From Cyrtodaria siliqua (taxonomy: Eukaryota > Mollusca > Bivalvia > Adapedonta > Hiatellidae): 64,000 nt of DNA. Each line of letters begins with the position of its first letter. Positions within the stretch are counted from its first letter, which is position 1. The position numbers and the translations under genes were made by a program. The stretch lies in the NCBI GenBank assembly GCA_037043455.1, contig JAWPHD010010337.1, positions 30,738 to 94,737 of the forward strand, given 5' to 3'. The notes beneath the pieces were generated by a model. It was not told the DNA's origin and did no database searches. It was given only the letters and a program-made list of their open reading frames with translations. Of this stretch, positions 30,691 to 43,574 are shown piece by piece.

Positions 30691-31745
30691 ATCACAGTAA
30701 CAATCTTTGCGGCGGCAACTTTCAACATTCACGGTGTTATTTAATAACGTTTACATCAAGAGCTGTCGGAGAACAGCGCTGCTCGACTATTCGAAATTTC
30801 AGAAAATAGGCATACCATCAAAAAATCAAAGCACAGAAAGTGCTGATGGACGGTGCCACTCAGAAAGTATTCCGAAAAAAAACGGTTTTGCGTACTAAGG
30901 TGGTGATTTTTTGGTGTAAAATATTATTGAAATCGGATGAGACATTACCAAAGTTATGGAACCGGACGGAAGGACAGAAGGACAACGGGAATTCTATATC
31001 ACATTCATACACTGATAATATACAGATAATCTCTATTAGATTCGTTACTAAACTATTAATTGCTACTTTCGGCATTCTCCGTACTACGCATCTGCTGTTT
31101 TCGTTATATTTCGGAATGTACGGTACGGTACGGCTTTTACTCCCAACCTGATGTAGACGCTTGTTTAAGTTATAAGACATGCGCATTAACCTTTTCAGGA
31201 TCAAATCACTTAAAAAAACAACGTATTACTTAAACGTAAATTAATCTCACTTAATGTTTACCAACGCTTACATATTTATCAATGAAGTCCAAAAAAAGTG
31301 AAAACATAAGGGCGAGCGGGTTGTATCAAGAAGGAAAACATTGTAATTTTCATTAAATCAAGAATCACAATTGTTCTGTGGTGACACGGAGGTAATTTCA
31401 TAATAACCCTTTCAAAGGATACATAATGCAAAATTTGAAGAAAGAAATATGTTAAAAGTATCTGTAAGTGCATTTGACCTTTGGCTCCTTTTGACCTTGA
31501 CCTTTCAGCCAATGATCTTGAACTCAATAGATACGATCATCGCCCCATTATAATAATGTATGTAAGTTTAATGATAATTGGATGAAAAATGCTGAAGTTA
31601 TTTACATGTTAAGAAACGCGGACGTAAACATTAACCGGATGCTAGTCTATCAACACATAAATGCAATTTGTGACCATGAGCCTTGACCTATAGACCCCAT
31701 AATATTCTTCGAATATCTGAGTTAAAAATATCAAATTATTTGTAA
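30691..31745. other. non-coding stretch
   Basis: Several 60 to 115-codon open stretches on both strands overlap one another and show no motif. Nothing supported. Confidence 0.5.
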
Positions 31746-32190
31746 AAGTTTGACCCAGGAGCTAAATCCACAAAGGTGGGGAAGAAGCCTAGGGTCTATG
31801 CTGGTTGGATGGTTGTATCCGTCTGTTAATGCCCATTAAGTGTATATATATATATATATGGTTATAGGGTGGGGATCTCAATGGTTTGCACGTTATAACC
31901 CTGGGGCTATGTCACCAGGTGTGGGGAAGGAGTCCGGGGTCTATGCTGGTTGGGTGTTTATATCCGTCTGTTCATGTCCAGTAAATGTAGGCCTATATAT
32001 GGTTATAGGGTGGGGATCTCAACAGTTACTAAGTTTTGACCCAGAGGCTATGTCTCCAGAGTTGGGGAAGGAGACCGGGGTATATGCTGGTTGGGTGGTT
32101 GTATCCGTATGTTCATGCCCAGCAAGTCATTATATGGTTATAGGGCGGGGATCACAACGGTTACTAAGTTATGACTCAGAGGCCCCATCT
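31746..32190. repeat. ~135 to 141-bp tandem repeat, about 3.3 copies
   Basis: GGTTATAGGG anchors lie at 31860, 32001 and 32136. Each unit contains GGGGAAGGAG, TATGCTGGTTGGGTG and a CCGTCTGTTCATG block. The units stay open in one frame and give a spurious 135-codon ORF (31840..32247) with a repeated MVIGWGSQ...VYAGWV peptide. Confidence 0.88.
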
Positions 32191-32385
32191 TTCACCTCTT
32201 GTGACCTCCGGGGCGAGTCCAATTCTGACCCCAGGGTCACCATTTGAACAAAATTGTTAGAGGACTACTAGACGATGCTACATACAAAATATCAAACTTG
32301 CAGCCCTTTTTGTTTCGAAGCAGAAGATTTTTCAGTGTTTTTTCTATATACTATGTAAAAATATGACATTTTTTACCAATTCAGG

Positions 32386-32690
32386 GGCCATCATTTTGTC
32401 AAAGCGAATGGAAGAGTTATGGTGATTGTTGGATAAGGTACAGAATTTGATGTGAAACATTAGTTTAAAATGTTAGTGCAATAACTTGAGTAGTTTTGAA
32501 GTTATAAATCTACTGCACACAAACGTTAAGGTCAAGCTGGGACTAAAGACATCAAAGGGCCATAATTTTGTCAAAATGCAAGGAAGAGTTATGGGGATTG
32601 TTGGATAAGGTACAAAATTTGATGGGAAACATTAATAGATCTATAAAGTTTTAATGCAAAACCTTGAGTAGTTTTGAAGTCATAACCGTT
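32386..32690. repeat. direct duplication of a ~150-bp segment
   Basis: GGGCCATAATTTTGTCAAA, GGAAGAGTTATGGGGATTGT and TGGATAAGGTACAAAATTTG occur near 32391 and again near 32557. Non-coding dispersed repeat. Confidence 0.8.
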
Positions 32691-33154
32691 AAGGTGAAGC
32701 TGGGGGCGCCGATCGACCCCAACGCCGACGCCGAGGTGGGTAACTATACACACTAGTGTTTCGCAACGTTTCATTAGAAAAGATGACCTACATTTGTGTA
32801 CCTACATGGAAAACCCTTCAGGTCAATTTCGGATAAGGACTACTTCCGTAATCGGAGATTACTGGGTTACGGCAATAGACGTCGCGGTTGTTTTCCGTAT
32901 AATATTTAGCTCGACTATTCGAAGAATAGGGAGAGCTATCCTACTATAGTCCAAGTTGCAAGAGCCGAACATTGTAACAGTACACGTTGTTTGTATCTAC
33001 ATCATGTGACCGGTGAAACCCATGAGAGGCAAAGTACCGATTATGTGTTTGTTTCTAAAATACTGTGTTATCTCCTGTATGATAAGATATTTAATTGTAA
33101 ATAATGAAATAGCGCTTTAGTCGTGTTCATGTTATAAGGATGGGTGGTTGGGGT

Positions 33155-33301
33155 TGGTGGGTGGGTGGGAAGGGCGCTAGGGCATATAAACGACGAATTG
33201 GAACTTTTGTTTTTTGCATATATAGGGTGGTGGTGTGAGGGAAGGGCGCTAATTTATATGCCTATATACGACGAATCTGTTTTTTGCATATATAGGGTGG
33301 T
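33155..33301. repeat. two-copy ~75-bp tandem repeat
   Basis: GGGAAGGGCGCTA, ACGACGAAT and TTTTTTGCATATATAGGGTGGT occur twice in succession. Confidence 0.8.
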
Positions 33302-34296
33302 GAGTATTGCAAACTTTTAAAATAGCCCCTTTTTATTTGATCATTCAACGTATGTTTACGTGTAGTAGCCGAACATCTGGCGTTTTACATGTTATATTGT
33401 AAATTAGTTTACGCACGATGTAACTATTACTAAAATATGAAATTAGGCAATTTAGAGTCTTTAAGTTCAAACACATCACTTGTTTCTGTTACATTTTGTC
33501 CTGTACTTTGAAACTATACCCCATGCAACACTGACCATTCATGCGTTAACTTGACCCAATATGACACTGGTGAAACGAAACAATCCGACAATTGTATCTA
33601 ACTTAAATGTATTTACAGTAAACAAAATAATATCGGCTTTACAGAATACAGCATGTGTGTGTTACCCAAACGCATCCGTCTGTCCATTACTATATCTCAT
33701 ATTTAACCACTTAGTGGACTGCCTGTATGGCTTTTTCACATGATACCGGTATTCAAGAGCATCGTTATTTCTGGATGTGACAAAAGGATGCCTGAGGCGG
33801 ATTCAAAAGGTTAAATACACTAAATTCAATTACTCTATATTTTTTCCACGTTTTTGGACATAGTCCTTACTTGGTAAGGCCTAATTGGTACCTATTTCAA
33901 ACTATTTAGCTATTTATAAAACGTTATGGTCGACTTTAATGGTATCAATTTATTCCTTCAAACGTGGGGTCAGAGAGAGAGAGAGTGAAAATATCACTAA
34001 AATACAACTGCAGTGTCATTTTTCATAAGTAATATTTGTGTTCTTATTAGCAAAGAACGATCGGCACAAGCTGTGTTACTCCTAGATTTGGATAGATGGT
34101 CGCATGGGTTAACAATATATTTGCGATGGCGCGCCGTCGACTTGTTCAAGTGTATTAATGAATTTATTAAACTCATTGCAAGCCGTCGCCGATCATTTTC
34201 TCCAACTCGTTTAATAAATTCAATTTCATTTGATGATTTAATTCATCATCCACTACATATTGTATGTAAGAATATGAAACACAAGACCGCCCATAC

Positions 34297-34445
34297 CTAT
34301 ATTAGTTCTTCCTTCCGTGCAAGGTTTGTCTGCTAGAACGATTTCATCTGGCTGTATTACATGGCCTTTGTCTTGCTGAGCACCATCGTGTGAATCAGGT
34401 CGTGAATCAACAGCTCTGGACACGATAACCCCTTTCATTGCCTTC
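34297..34445 (-). CDS. candidate isolated exon, unrecognised hydrophilic protein
   Basis: 149 bp, open throughout, with acceptor CTTGTTACAG and donor ATAG|GTATGG, 1-base phase at each end. It reads KAMKGVIVSRAVDSRPDSHD, then GAQQDKGHVIQPDEIVLADK. A hydrophilic, probably cytosolic or linker segment with no recognised domain. It does not join in phase to the exon at 35364..35450, so if both belong to one gene another exon lies between them. Confidence 0.35.
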
Positions 34446-34689
34446 CTGTAACAAGCTGCAGAGTAGGGATTTGTTTTATTATGTGTGTTTAACCATTGCT
34501 GCAGTGTAAAAATGGATTTACTGTAATTTTGTTATCGTTTTTATAAGTCGGTTAGTCTCTTTTCCTTTATATCATATTTTTCTTTTAATCGATACTGCAG
34601 CGTTTTTTTATTAATGTTTTTAGTTTTTACAATAATTGATTTTTAACCATTTAATCAGTGTATGCAGTATTAAACTAGACGTAGAACAG

Positions 34690-34886
34690 TGCATACAATC
34701 ATTTCTGATATCACGGAAGACAGGACTGACAGCTTTACATCCCCTCAGAAGGACGGCATACGTTTACAGTACCTTTCCCGAATAAGGCACTGTGGGAGAG
34801 CGTTTGAAAACCCCGGACCCCACCGGGAATCGAATCAGGGACCTCTGGATCGAGATGCAAGTATGCTTACCACGCGGCCTACATAG
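34690..34886 (-). mobile_element. tRNA-derived SINE (minus strand)
   Basis: On the minus strand the head near 34886 reads GGCCGCGTGGTAAGCATACT, then GATTCGATTCCCGG (B-box). The body (minus-strand reading of TTTACATCCCCTCAGAAGGA) is shared with the SINEs at 43020..43235 and 63140..63400. Confidence 0.65.
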
Positions 34887-34924
34887 ACTATAGGCCAGAT
34901 ATTCTCTAGCCCGGCGGATTTGTA

Positions 34925-35040
34925 ACCGGAGGCCCCCGCACGATTCCCGGATTTCTATTTATCCTTCCCCTCTCTCTGGGGCGGCTCTAAATAACCTATG
35001 CTGTGTTGATGAGTCGTTAAACATTCAACATAATCGTTCA
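34925..35040 (-). mobile_element. SINE tail fragment
   Basis: The reverse complement contains GAATGTTTAACGACTCATCA, AGGTTATTTAGAGCCG and CCCAGAGAGAGGGGAAGGA, matching the plus-strand segment 63150..63240. A detached tail of the same SINE superfamily. Confidence 0.65.
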
Positions 35041-35363
35041 ACAACGTTTATGACAGAGAATCGTAAAGGTCAGTTAGACCACGTGAAGAACGTTCATCGT
35101 AAAAGCTAAACACTATTTTTTACTAGAATTATTCCCTTTTTTACAATTCTTTGAAATTTCTTTTTTCATATAGCAATATTGTTCAATCATCCAGATTTTA
35201 ATTTATTGTTACCCCACACTGTTTTAGTGGCCAGGCAATATTTATCGCGAGCTTGGGACCGGTATATAAATATATATAAAAATGTTATAAAAAAATAAAC
35301 TGTACGACCCATGGCAAGCAAGCGGAAAAAAGGTATCGTCCCATAGTTTGACAAACAAAGTAC

Positions 35364-35450
35364 CTGTCCCACGCCAATATGCACAGGCTACCAATGCCCC
35401 GATAAATATTGCCAGATCCCTTATATGGGAGTTCATTTCGAAATGCCAAA
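35364..35450 (-). CDS. candidate exon of a Fuseless-like multi-pass membrane protein
   Basis: 87 bp with acceptor TATTTTCTCCAG and donor ACAG|GTACTT, phase 1 in (two bases) and 1 out, open for 28 codons. It reads WHFEMNSHIRDLAIFIGALV then ACAYWRGT. A polar strand with RD, a hydrophobic helix and YWRGT(W) recall the Fuseless family, a presynaptic multi-pass membrane protein known from Drosophila (recalled similarity, not searched). Neighbouring exons were not identified with confidence. Confidence 0.45.
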
Positions 35451-35907
35451 CTGGAGAAAATACATACTTGGTTACTAATCCAGTTTCCCACAAAACGAGT
35501 AATCCATTTGTGACACAAATTGAAAATTATAACACATAACTGCCGCGCGAAAGTTCACAGTTCGTGAACATCGAAAATATCTCTCTATCATGCGGATTTC
35601 CTAGTCACGTGACAATTGCTCATCCATACTGCAAGTGCTGATCTCAGTTAAGGACTATTGGACCGGCATCTTTAAAACAAGAGATATTGTCCAGCGAATT
35701 GTTCAACCAAATGCATATTTAGGCATGAACATTAGTTCAACACTATTACTATCAGAAAGAATATACTTTTATGGCAGACAATGTGCCCTTTATTACTGTA
35801 TGGTTGACATTGCCCGTGCCAGAAATACGTATTTGTTGAACATTTCACCGGACCATATCCTATCGATTTTGGAAAAAAAAATCTCCAAAGATGGCCGACC
35901 CACAGGT

Positions 35908-36035
35908 TGCTGTATCGGTGTTGGTAACTAAAAAAAAAAAAAAAAAAAAGATTTTTTGGATTTTTTTTTGATTTTTGCTTTTTTTTTAAATATGTTTATT
36001 TAGTTTCCAACACCGATACAGTACAGCAACCTGGA
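35908..36035. repeat. snap-back inverted repeat with A/T loop
   Basis: CAGGTTGCTGTATCGGTGTT at left is mirrored by AACACCGATACAGTACAGCAACCTG (3-base insertion) at right, around poly-A and poly-T tracts. Stem about 30 bp. It could be a small MITE. Confidence 0.75.
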
Positions 36036-36630
36036 GACCATTAGTCCTTAATGTTGTCATACCTTTTCTTTGCAGTCACGGCTGGTAATCAGTGGTCAGT
36101 GGAGTTACCTTCGTTTGGAGGTATCGTCGACACCGAGGTTTTCCCACATATTTTTGATTATTTACGCTACATTATACATATCGACATAAACACTGTCAAA
36201 AGAAGTGCACCTGACGGGATCGGAAGGTAACTGCCGAGATAAGGTTTTATCTCAGGCACCCTATTTCTCGGCAGAATTGTGCAGATCGACATGATAAAAT
36301 TGAAACGTTCCTACGCCCATGAAAATATCTCGTCTGCAAAAAAAACTCAGCAACAACAGGACAATATTTTAATAGCTTCACGGGCACTGCTTGAATGTAG
36401 CGATGTATACAACGAAGTGTGTAGTTAACATGAAAGTAGATACATGCAACATGAAATAATGTAAATAATACCTTCATTCAACTGAAGACAGCTGGAAAAT
36501 ATTCAGTAGACCTGGAAACTGTGGTCAAACAGTGATGTGACGTAAGTAAATGACGTCAGAGATATTTTACATGGAATCACGATTACGTAACATTCGCAAC
36601 ATCTCGTATACTGCTCGTATACTGCAGCCT

Positions 36631-36818
36631 CAGGGGCGTGCCTGGGGCTATTAAATTTAGGTATACGCACCATCGAGTTTTGGCTTCACAAATGTGCCTA
36701 ACCCCCCTATACCTTCAGTTTTTATTGCATTTTTCGCATTTTTGGCCTTTTTTATTTGTTTGCTTCTTTAATAGCCTGTACGCACGTGCGTCAGTGCGTA
36801 TGCCCAGGTACGCCCCTG
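36631..36818. mobile_element. hAT-like MITE, CAGGGGCG ends
   Basis: 188 bp. Left CAGGGGCGTGCCTGGGGC, right (inverse) CAGGGGCGTACCTGGGC. CAGGG-type ends suggest hAT. Target duplications are not clear. Confidence 0.65.
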
Positions 36819-37331
36819 ACTGCTCCGAAGCATGCGTGATAGCAATCACTCGTTTCTCATTTGACTCTGTCAACGTCAAAGGAAGTAGGGCGAACGGTTA
36901 GGTCATGTGATTATTCAAAAAAGCTATGACGATGTTTATAATAAATCCTTTTGCGTGATCTGCAAAGATAAAATTTATACCTACAGTATATTAAATAATT
37001 TCAATTTTTATTTCTATGAGTTATTTTTTTTAGTAATTTTCTGCTATCAAACTTCGGTTTGAAATATTTACATATATGCGTTTCGATTGAGGAGACCTAA
37101 GTACGTATTATTTTTGTAGTAAAATAGTCCCGAATGAACTAAAAAAAAATCATGCATTATTTCAAATCTTGCAACATCTAATTTGCAGATATTCTGAAAA
37201 TTATATTTACACAACAAATAAATAAGTTTCAGGCAAACATATTCCAGTTTAACAGGTTTTACCAACATCTTGTAATTTAGTAGTTAGCAGAGATATATGT
37301 GAGTGCAAGGAACGATAACTCTGTTTGGAGA

Positions 37332-37441
37332 TAGCCTCGGTCACCCGGCCCGCTTCTGATTTCTTCGTTACGCTATGCTTCACGGATCCACGATATCTGC
37401 AAGTAAGACATGCATGATACGGTCTAGCTGGCCGAGACTGG
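37332..37441. mobile_element. short MITE, TAGCCTCGGTCA ends, uninterrupted copy
   Basis: About 110 bp from TAGCCTCGGTCACCCGGCCC to GGTCTAGCTGGCCGAGACT. The same sequence occurs at 49016..49440 with a 309-bp insertion. Confidence 0.75.
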
Positions 37442-37679
37442 CTTGATAGACTGGTCCCTAATCGTGCAAACTCGCTCATTTCCGTAGATCATCGGAAATA
37501 ATAATTATTTTTGAAAAAAATGGTTGAGGCAGTTCCGATTGACTAGTCCCCTGACGTCCTTGACACATCGTCGTCAAAGACGCCCGGCATGCAGTAAATA
37601 TGCATGGTTCCCTCTTTCCAGTACGCTGTATTGATAAAGCGGAATCCAGGTCATACAAAATGGAAATTTTTGTTGTTAT

Positions 37680-39900
37680 TTTTTTGACGACAGCTTAGAA
37701 ATATTCTGAATTAAAACGCATGCCACAATGTTTTGGAAAACAGTACATACAGTTAATGTCCCTGATATTTTTTTTAACAGGTTGGTTCTATGAACCTCAC
37801 ATTTGTGTCTTATTACTTCATTTATTTTGAGATGTTACAAGATGTTACAGTCTACAGAATGTTCACATAATTGTTTATCCCCATTTCCTATTGAATCGTG
37901 CCACCCTATTGAATTTGTGCTCTTACAATTGACATAATAACACCACTTTTGTACGTGTCCAAATTCTATTCAATTTTTGCCAAGGTTTTCTTCCTGTCTA
38001 AAAAACTCGCTAAAACCACCGGAAATGAGGGTAAAACAGGTAAACCACCTGTTGTCAATGTACTGCAATTAAACGTTTTTATACAACAAAATCTTACCAT
38101 CATGTGCTACTTTTGCTAAATTTTTTATAAGAAAATAAAACAGGTCAAGTCTATTTCTCACTCGCTTCCATTTTAATAAAATATAACAGACAAATGCCTA
38201 ATCAGATTTACACATTTCCCACTGGGGACCTCTTTTTGGAAAAGCCAAATTCAATAGGAAGCTTCTGGCTGATTTAGATCTGTTGACATGACCTACTTTA
38301 AGCCAGCTTTTTCACTTTCTCTTTGGCATTTAAAGGATATTTGATGATAGTTTATAGTTGAAATGTTTATCTAATTATATATCAAAGTATGTTTTTAATA
38401 CCTTCAACCTATAACGCGCATGAGTAGATCGATCTGTTAAGGGGCACGAATTTACAGGAGAAGGGCATACACATGTGTTTACATACATGTATGTGTACGT
38501 CTACTGAACTGTATTGGCCTGCTTCTGAAAGAATTGAAGATCAAAATAATAACCCTGCCTAACGCAGCTTTTCAATGTAAATTTTTGTGGTGTAGTACTG
38601 TATAGTTAAACATTTTAGGTTAAATATTTGTCCATTTGTTTTTCAATTTATAAATTTTAATATGCAAACATACTTTACATGCCCATATTTTTTCAGTGCA
38701 TGTTCCTTCCCTGCAAGATTGTGCAAAATGCAACAGATTTATAATGGGATAGTACAAGTCAAAATCTCAAGATAATTTAGTCCTTGATAATTGTAATTAT
38801 AAAATTGGCCAGATCTAAAGGGACATAACTAGTGCTGTGAAGTGGGGAGTTGGGGGTGAGAAATTAGATAAAATTATGGGTTATATTCACATATGTATCC
38901 AAATTAAACTTGCCTGTTCTTGGAAGCCAAACACAAGGAATTTCCAGAGCAGAGTTTTTCAACTGGCTTGAAAAAATGTTTTTTAAACTTATTGAACTAC
39001 TGATGAGGCAAAAATAAAAAACACCTGTGTCAGGGTACCCAACCTACCATATTGTTTGCCGTAACATAAAGATTTTTTTTGCCAAATTTGAAGAAGCACC
39101 GTAAAGATTGAGATTCCTGTTCTATACAGCTATGTAAAATTAATTTAGAATCGTCATTAATTTTATTTTTTTGTGGTGGAAGCAGACCACCCACTTTTCC
39201 AGGGTAAAACCTGTACTGTACACCTCCCGCCATCCGTAAGAATCAACACTTTCTCATAATTAATTTGGGAAATAAAATAAATTCCCTGTCACCCCTGTAT
39301 TTTATTTCTTAAAGGCAAATCTTGTCATGCTTGTGGCAAACAAAAACCAGTCAGCTGCTTTCAGTTTATTGCTTCAAAATCATTTCCGTCTTGTTTTGGC
39401 ATGTTATGCTACCTAATTAAAGTTGCGTTTTGTCATCCTGTGTGGCATGCTCCTCTTTTTATTTACCCAGAGAGTCATTAGAAGTTGTAAGACAGGTCAG
39501 GCCTAGAGGTGAAGATCACTAATTGCTGCATCGTATTCTGGTAAGATGTCAAATCAATACTTTTAATAGCTTGTTTTTAGCAGATAAGGATGAAACATGG
39601 TAAAACATATGACAGTATGAAGTAACGATGAAATAAAAAATAAAAAATTCGTGAGGTGCAATTATTAATGACACATTTTTTGTTCAGTTTTATTCGAAAA
39701 TGATTACCTTAATATGGCAAAATAATATTCAACTGGTGGAAGTAAATGGTATGGACGAATGGAAGTATTTGTATTTCCATAAGGCCATTTGAAAAATTAG
39801 AAAATGTGTCCATAGGACACGGATGTCCCCACTAAGGTCACTATATCATAGGATTTTGATACGAAAATAAACACTGATAAACACGTTCAAATACGTTCTT
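37680..39900. other. non-coding stretch
   Basis: AT-rich; no ORF above about 70 codons with content, no recognised repeat. Confidence 0.5.
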
Positions 39901-39904
39901 GGTC

Positions 39905-40360
39905 AATCAAATGCGCATCTTCACTTGCTGGTCAACATAGTATACGTGTAAATCTTGGTGACTTTGGGTTAAATAGTTATAGAGGATCACGCGGCACAAT
40001 ATTTACAGCCCCTATTTTGACCACGTCAAGGGACATAACTCTGTGGGTCCTGGTCCAAAATAAAAATGAAAACCCGCATCTTCACTTGCTGGTCAACATT
40101 CCTCCGTAGGTTAAATAGTAATGGATGACGGCGCGACACAAGTTTTTCAGCCGCTATTTTGACTAAATCAAGGGCCACAGCTCTGTGGTTCTTGGTCCAA
40201 AATAAAAACAAACTCAGAGCACATCTTAACTTGTTGGTCAACATTCCTGTAAACACAAGTTTTTCAGCTCCTATTTTGACTAAGTCAAGGGTCATAATTC
40301 TGTGATTCTTGCTCCAAAATAAAAACGAAAACCCAGGTGCACATCTTCACTTGATGTAGT
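39905..40360. repeat. ~115 to 150-bp imperfect tandem repeat
   Basis: GCATCTTCACTTGCTGGTCA and CCTATTTTGACTAAGTCAAG with CTTGGTCCAAAATAAAAA recur three times. A spurious minus-strand ORF (40026..40295) spans it. Confidence 0.75.
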
Positions 40361-41185
40361 CTGGTTCCCGTCGTACTAAATAAGTATGTAGGTATAAGCC
40401 AAACATGGTGGCTTCCAGTGCGCAATCATTTACTGAGGTAAAAATAGCATATTTCTAATTGTGTGGACCATTTCGATTAAACTACAGGTTTCGTAAGCTT
40501 ACATGGTTTTATATCGATACATTTAATCGATAAGTGTCGTATCTGAATCTATTAAATGTAAATTAGGAGAAATATATGTTGAATAGTTGAATAGTTGTCG
40601 GACAATACAAACGTAAATAGAAATTCGGACAAGGCATAACAATATAGATTTTTTTCCAGTTGTCGTCCACTGGCATTGGCCACAGCTATTGTACTAAGGA
40701 AAGGGAGATAAAGAAGACAGACTACCGAAGTTCCTTATATGTGGTAGTGATGAGCATGTCTATGGAAAGCTGGCGGTAACACCCCAGAAGAAAAGATAAC
40801 GTGCCATGTATACACCAACAGGGAAGGCCCCTGTACAGATTTCAAAGAATCACAGGTACTAATGGTAAGGTTTTACTACCTCCATCGGAAAAAAAGTCAT
40901 CTGTTTTAATCTAAACACGTATAAAGAGGGTGGGGTGGGGAGTATTTCTGTTATGCTGTTATTGGCGAAATTTATCATTTATATTTTTATCTGTTATTGA
41001 GAAAAAATATTTACTGTTATGCCGAATGATGAAAGAACATGTTACCCCAACATATCATAAAAATGGATTTATTGACTGTAACAGTTGTCTGTTATTCCGA
41101 ATGATGAAAGAACAAAAGCTTTACTGTTAACTGATATTAGTATTTTTAGCTCTACTGATCTGTCCGTCCGTAAACATTTTATTTT

Positions 41186-42250
41186 AGCGACTACTCCTCT
41201 GAAACTACTGAAAGAATTTTCATGAAACTTTACAGAAATGTTGCCCATGAAGTCTAGTTGATCCTAGCAAAAATTCATGTTGATGTGAAATCCAAGATGG
41301 CCGCCAAATCTAAAAATAGATTTTTAAAAAACAAGGTTGTAGCGACTACTTCTTGAAAACTCCAAGTGATATTGATATGGGACTTTTTCTAAAATGATCA
41401 GCATGACATGATGTTGGTTCTTGTCGAAAATCGTTTTGATTCGACGTTAAACATGGCTGTCAGCGGCCATCTTTGTTTACATAGAGTTATTTAGTAAACA
41501 TTTGTAGCGACTACTCCTCTGAAATTACTCGACGGATTTCCATAAAAACTTCACAGGAATGTTGCTCTTGATGTCTAATTGATCATAGCAAAATTTCAGG
41601 TCGGCCGAAAATTCAAAATGGCCGCCACAGCTAAAAATAGGTTTTCAAAAAACAAGTTTGCAGCGAATACTTCTTGAAAACTGTAAGTGATATTGATATG
41701 GGACTTTTTCTAAAATGATCAGTATGGAATGATGTTGATCCTTGTCGAAAATTATTTTGATGCGACGTTAAACATGGCTGCCAGCGGCCATCTTTGTTTA
41801 CATAGAGTTATATGCTGAAAACTTGTAGCGACTACTCCTTTGAAACCACTTGACGGATTTTCATGAAACTTCACAAGAATGTTGCTCTTGATGTCTAATT
41901 GATCCTAGCAAAACTTCAGGTCGGTCGGAAATTCAAGATGGGCGCCATGGCTAAAAATAGATTTTCAAAATACAAGTTTGTAGCGACTACTTCTTGAAAA
42001 CTATAAGTGATATTGATATGGGACTTTTTCTAAAATGATCAGTATGACATGATGTTGATCCTTGTCAAAAAATATTTTGATTTGACGTTAAACATGGCTG
42101 CCAGCGGCCATCTTTGTTTACATAGAGTTATATAATGAAAACTTGTAGCGACTACTCCTCTGAAACTACTTGACGGATTTTCATGAAACTTCACAGGAAT
42201 GCTGATCTAGCTATCAAAAACCTATCAGTGGAGCTTCAAGGTCATTGACC
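41186..42250. repeat. 320-bp tandem repeat, about 3.3 copies
   Basis: AGCGACTACTCCTCTGAAA starts at 41186, 41506, 41827 and 42147. Each unit also contains an internal half-repeat (AGCGACTACTTCTTGAAAAC) and GCCAGCGGCCATCTTTGTTT. No conserved frame. Confidence 0.92.
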
Positions 42251-42519
42251 TCTTGTTAATTTACTGTTATCGTCAAATTTAATTTGCTGTTATCCTGTTA
42301 TAATACCCCCAGCTTGTCCCTCCCCACACCGCCTATAAATAATGGCCAGATCGGTCTTTCTTAGTGTCCATAAATCTTACTTTTAAAGAAAATAATAAAA
42401 AATTCAGGCAGATGTTAACACAACTAAGCAGCCATGAACGACCGAAGAAAAGTCTGTATTACACGGCTTTATTAACATGTCAGCCAGAGACGCAGCCGAG
42501 ACGGAAACACATATATACT

Positions 42520-42988
42520 GAAAGGAAAAGGAAACGCAGGGTGCGTATTTCCGCTATATATTGCATATACTGCACACTTAATTCCATATATATTCCAAGG
42601 AAATCCCAAAATGTTTTGTAAAAAAAAAAAGTTAGAGAAAGGACACAACTGTGATGTTGTAGACGTTTTAATCACAGTACACGTTGTAACAAGAAATTCA
42701 TAAATGCTGAAGTTCCTCTTTGAAAAATTGAGCCAGTTCAGTACTGTATTTAATGTTAAGTGATTGCAACATTTAAAGCCTAAGTTTGCTCACCTGCTTG
42801 AGCCAAATGCGCATTCTGACGATAATGAAACTTTAAAGGGGTAACCATTGGTGTGTTCAGTGCTGTTTAAACCTTCTTTCTAAAAGGACAGGCCTAATGT
42901 CGCCCTGTACCATTCGATTAGCAGTAGCATATTAAACATACAATATATAACGGAAATACGCACCCTGCGTTTCTTTTTCCTTTAAGTA
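42520..42988. mobile_element. long-TIR MITE, copy 2 (CTGAAAGGAAAA ends)
   Basis: Same family as 28468..28951. Here the inverted repeats extend for about 50 bp (CTGAAAGGAAAAGGAAACGC, AGGGTGCGTATTTCCG and their inverse at the right), longer than in copy 1. Internal similarity includes TTGAGCCAAATGCGCATTCT and CTGTACCATTCGATTAGCAG. Confidence 0.9.
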
Positions 42989-43019
42989 TCTTTTTTTTTT
43001 TTGCCTAATGATTAGTTTC

Positions 43020-43235
43020 TGTGTTGGTTTAACGTGCATCTGCTCTAGGATAATCATGATCGGAGAATAGACTCCGAAACACAAGACCACCCAGTTTACA
43101 TCCCCTTCAGAAAGACACACTAAGGGAAAGTGTCTTGCCCAAGAACCGATGAATCTCAGTGGCACCCGTGAAGCTTGAAACCGGATCCTCCGATTTCAAG
43201 TCCACAGCGCTATCCACTGAGCCATGCCAGCCCAC
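43020..43235 (-). mobile_element. tRNA-derived SINE (minus strand)
   Basis: The minus-strand head reads GGCTCAGTGGATAGCGCT (A-box), then GGTTTCAAGCTTC (B-box-like). The body includes GGGCAAGACACTTTCCCTTA and GAAGGGGATGTAAACTGG. The tail reads GCACGTTAAACCAACAC. A typical SINE layout. Confidence 0.8.
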
Positions 43236-43574
43236 CTAGCTGCGAGAATTGTATATTCACATGTAAAGAGGTGCACAAATAATAATCTTCACTTGGCAAG
43301 GTACATAATAACATAACAATTTACATCTATTCATGTGAGCCTATGAACCGACCACGCAGGTGGCCAGTGTTGGTCTTCCTGCTAGAGTAAAATGATGGAG
43401 CCAGAGACGAGCCAGTTATTCGAGTTGGTGACCTTAAACTCATAATTCATTTTATGCATATTCATCAATAAATCTATACTTTTAATCAGCATATATACAT
43501 TATTATATGCCCTGAAAACCCGGATACAGTTTTGATAAACAGCTTTGTAGTATAATTTTGCAATTATTTGGCGG

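Noticed and set aside
31840..32247. 135-codon ORF with three repeated peptides
   Set aside because: Created by a ~135-bp tandem repeat lacking stops; no other coding sign.
36072..36125. Plus-strand exon after CTTTTCTTTGCAG
   Set aside because: Good acceptor, but only 15 codons and no partner exons or motif.
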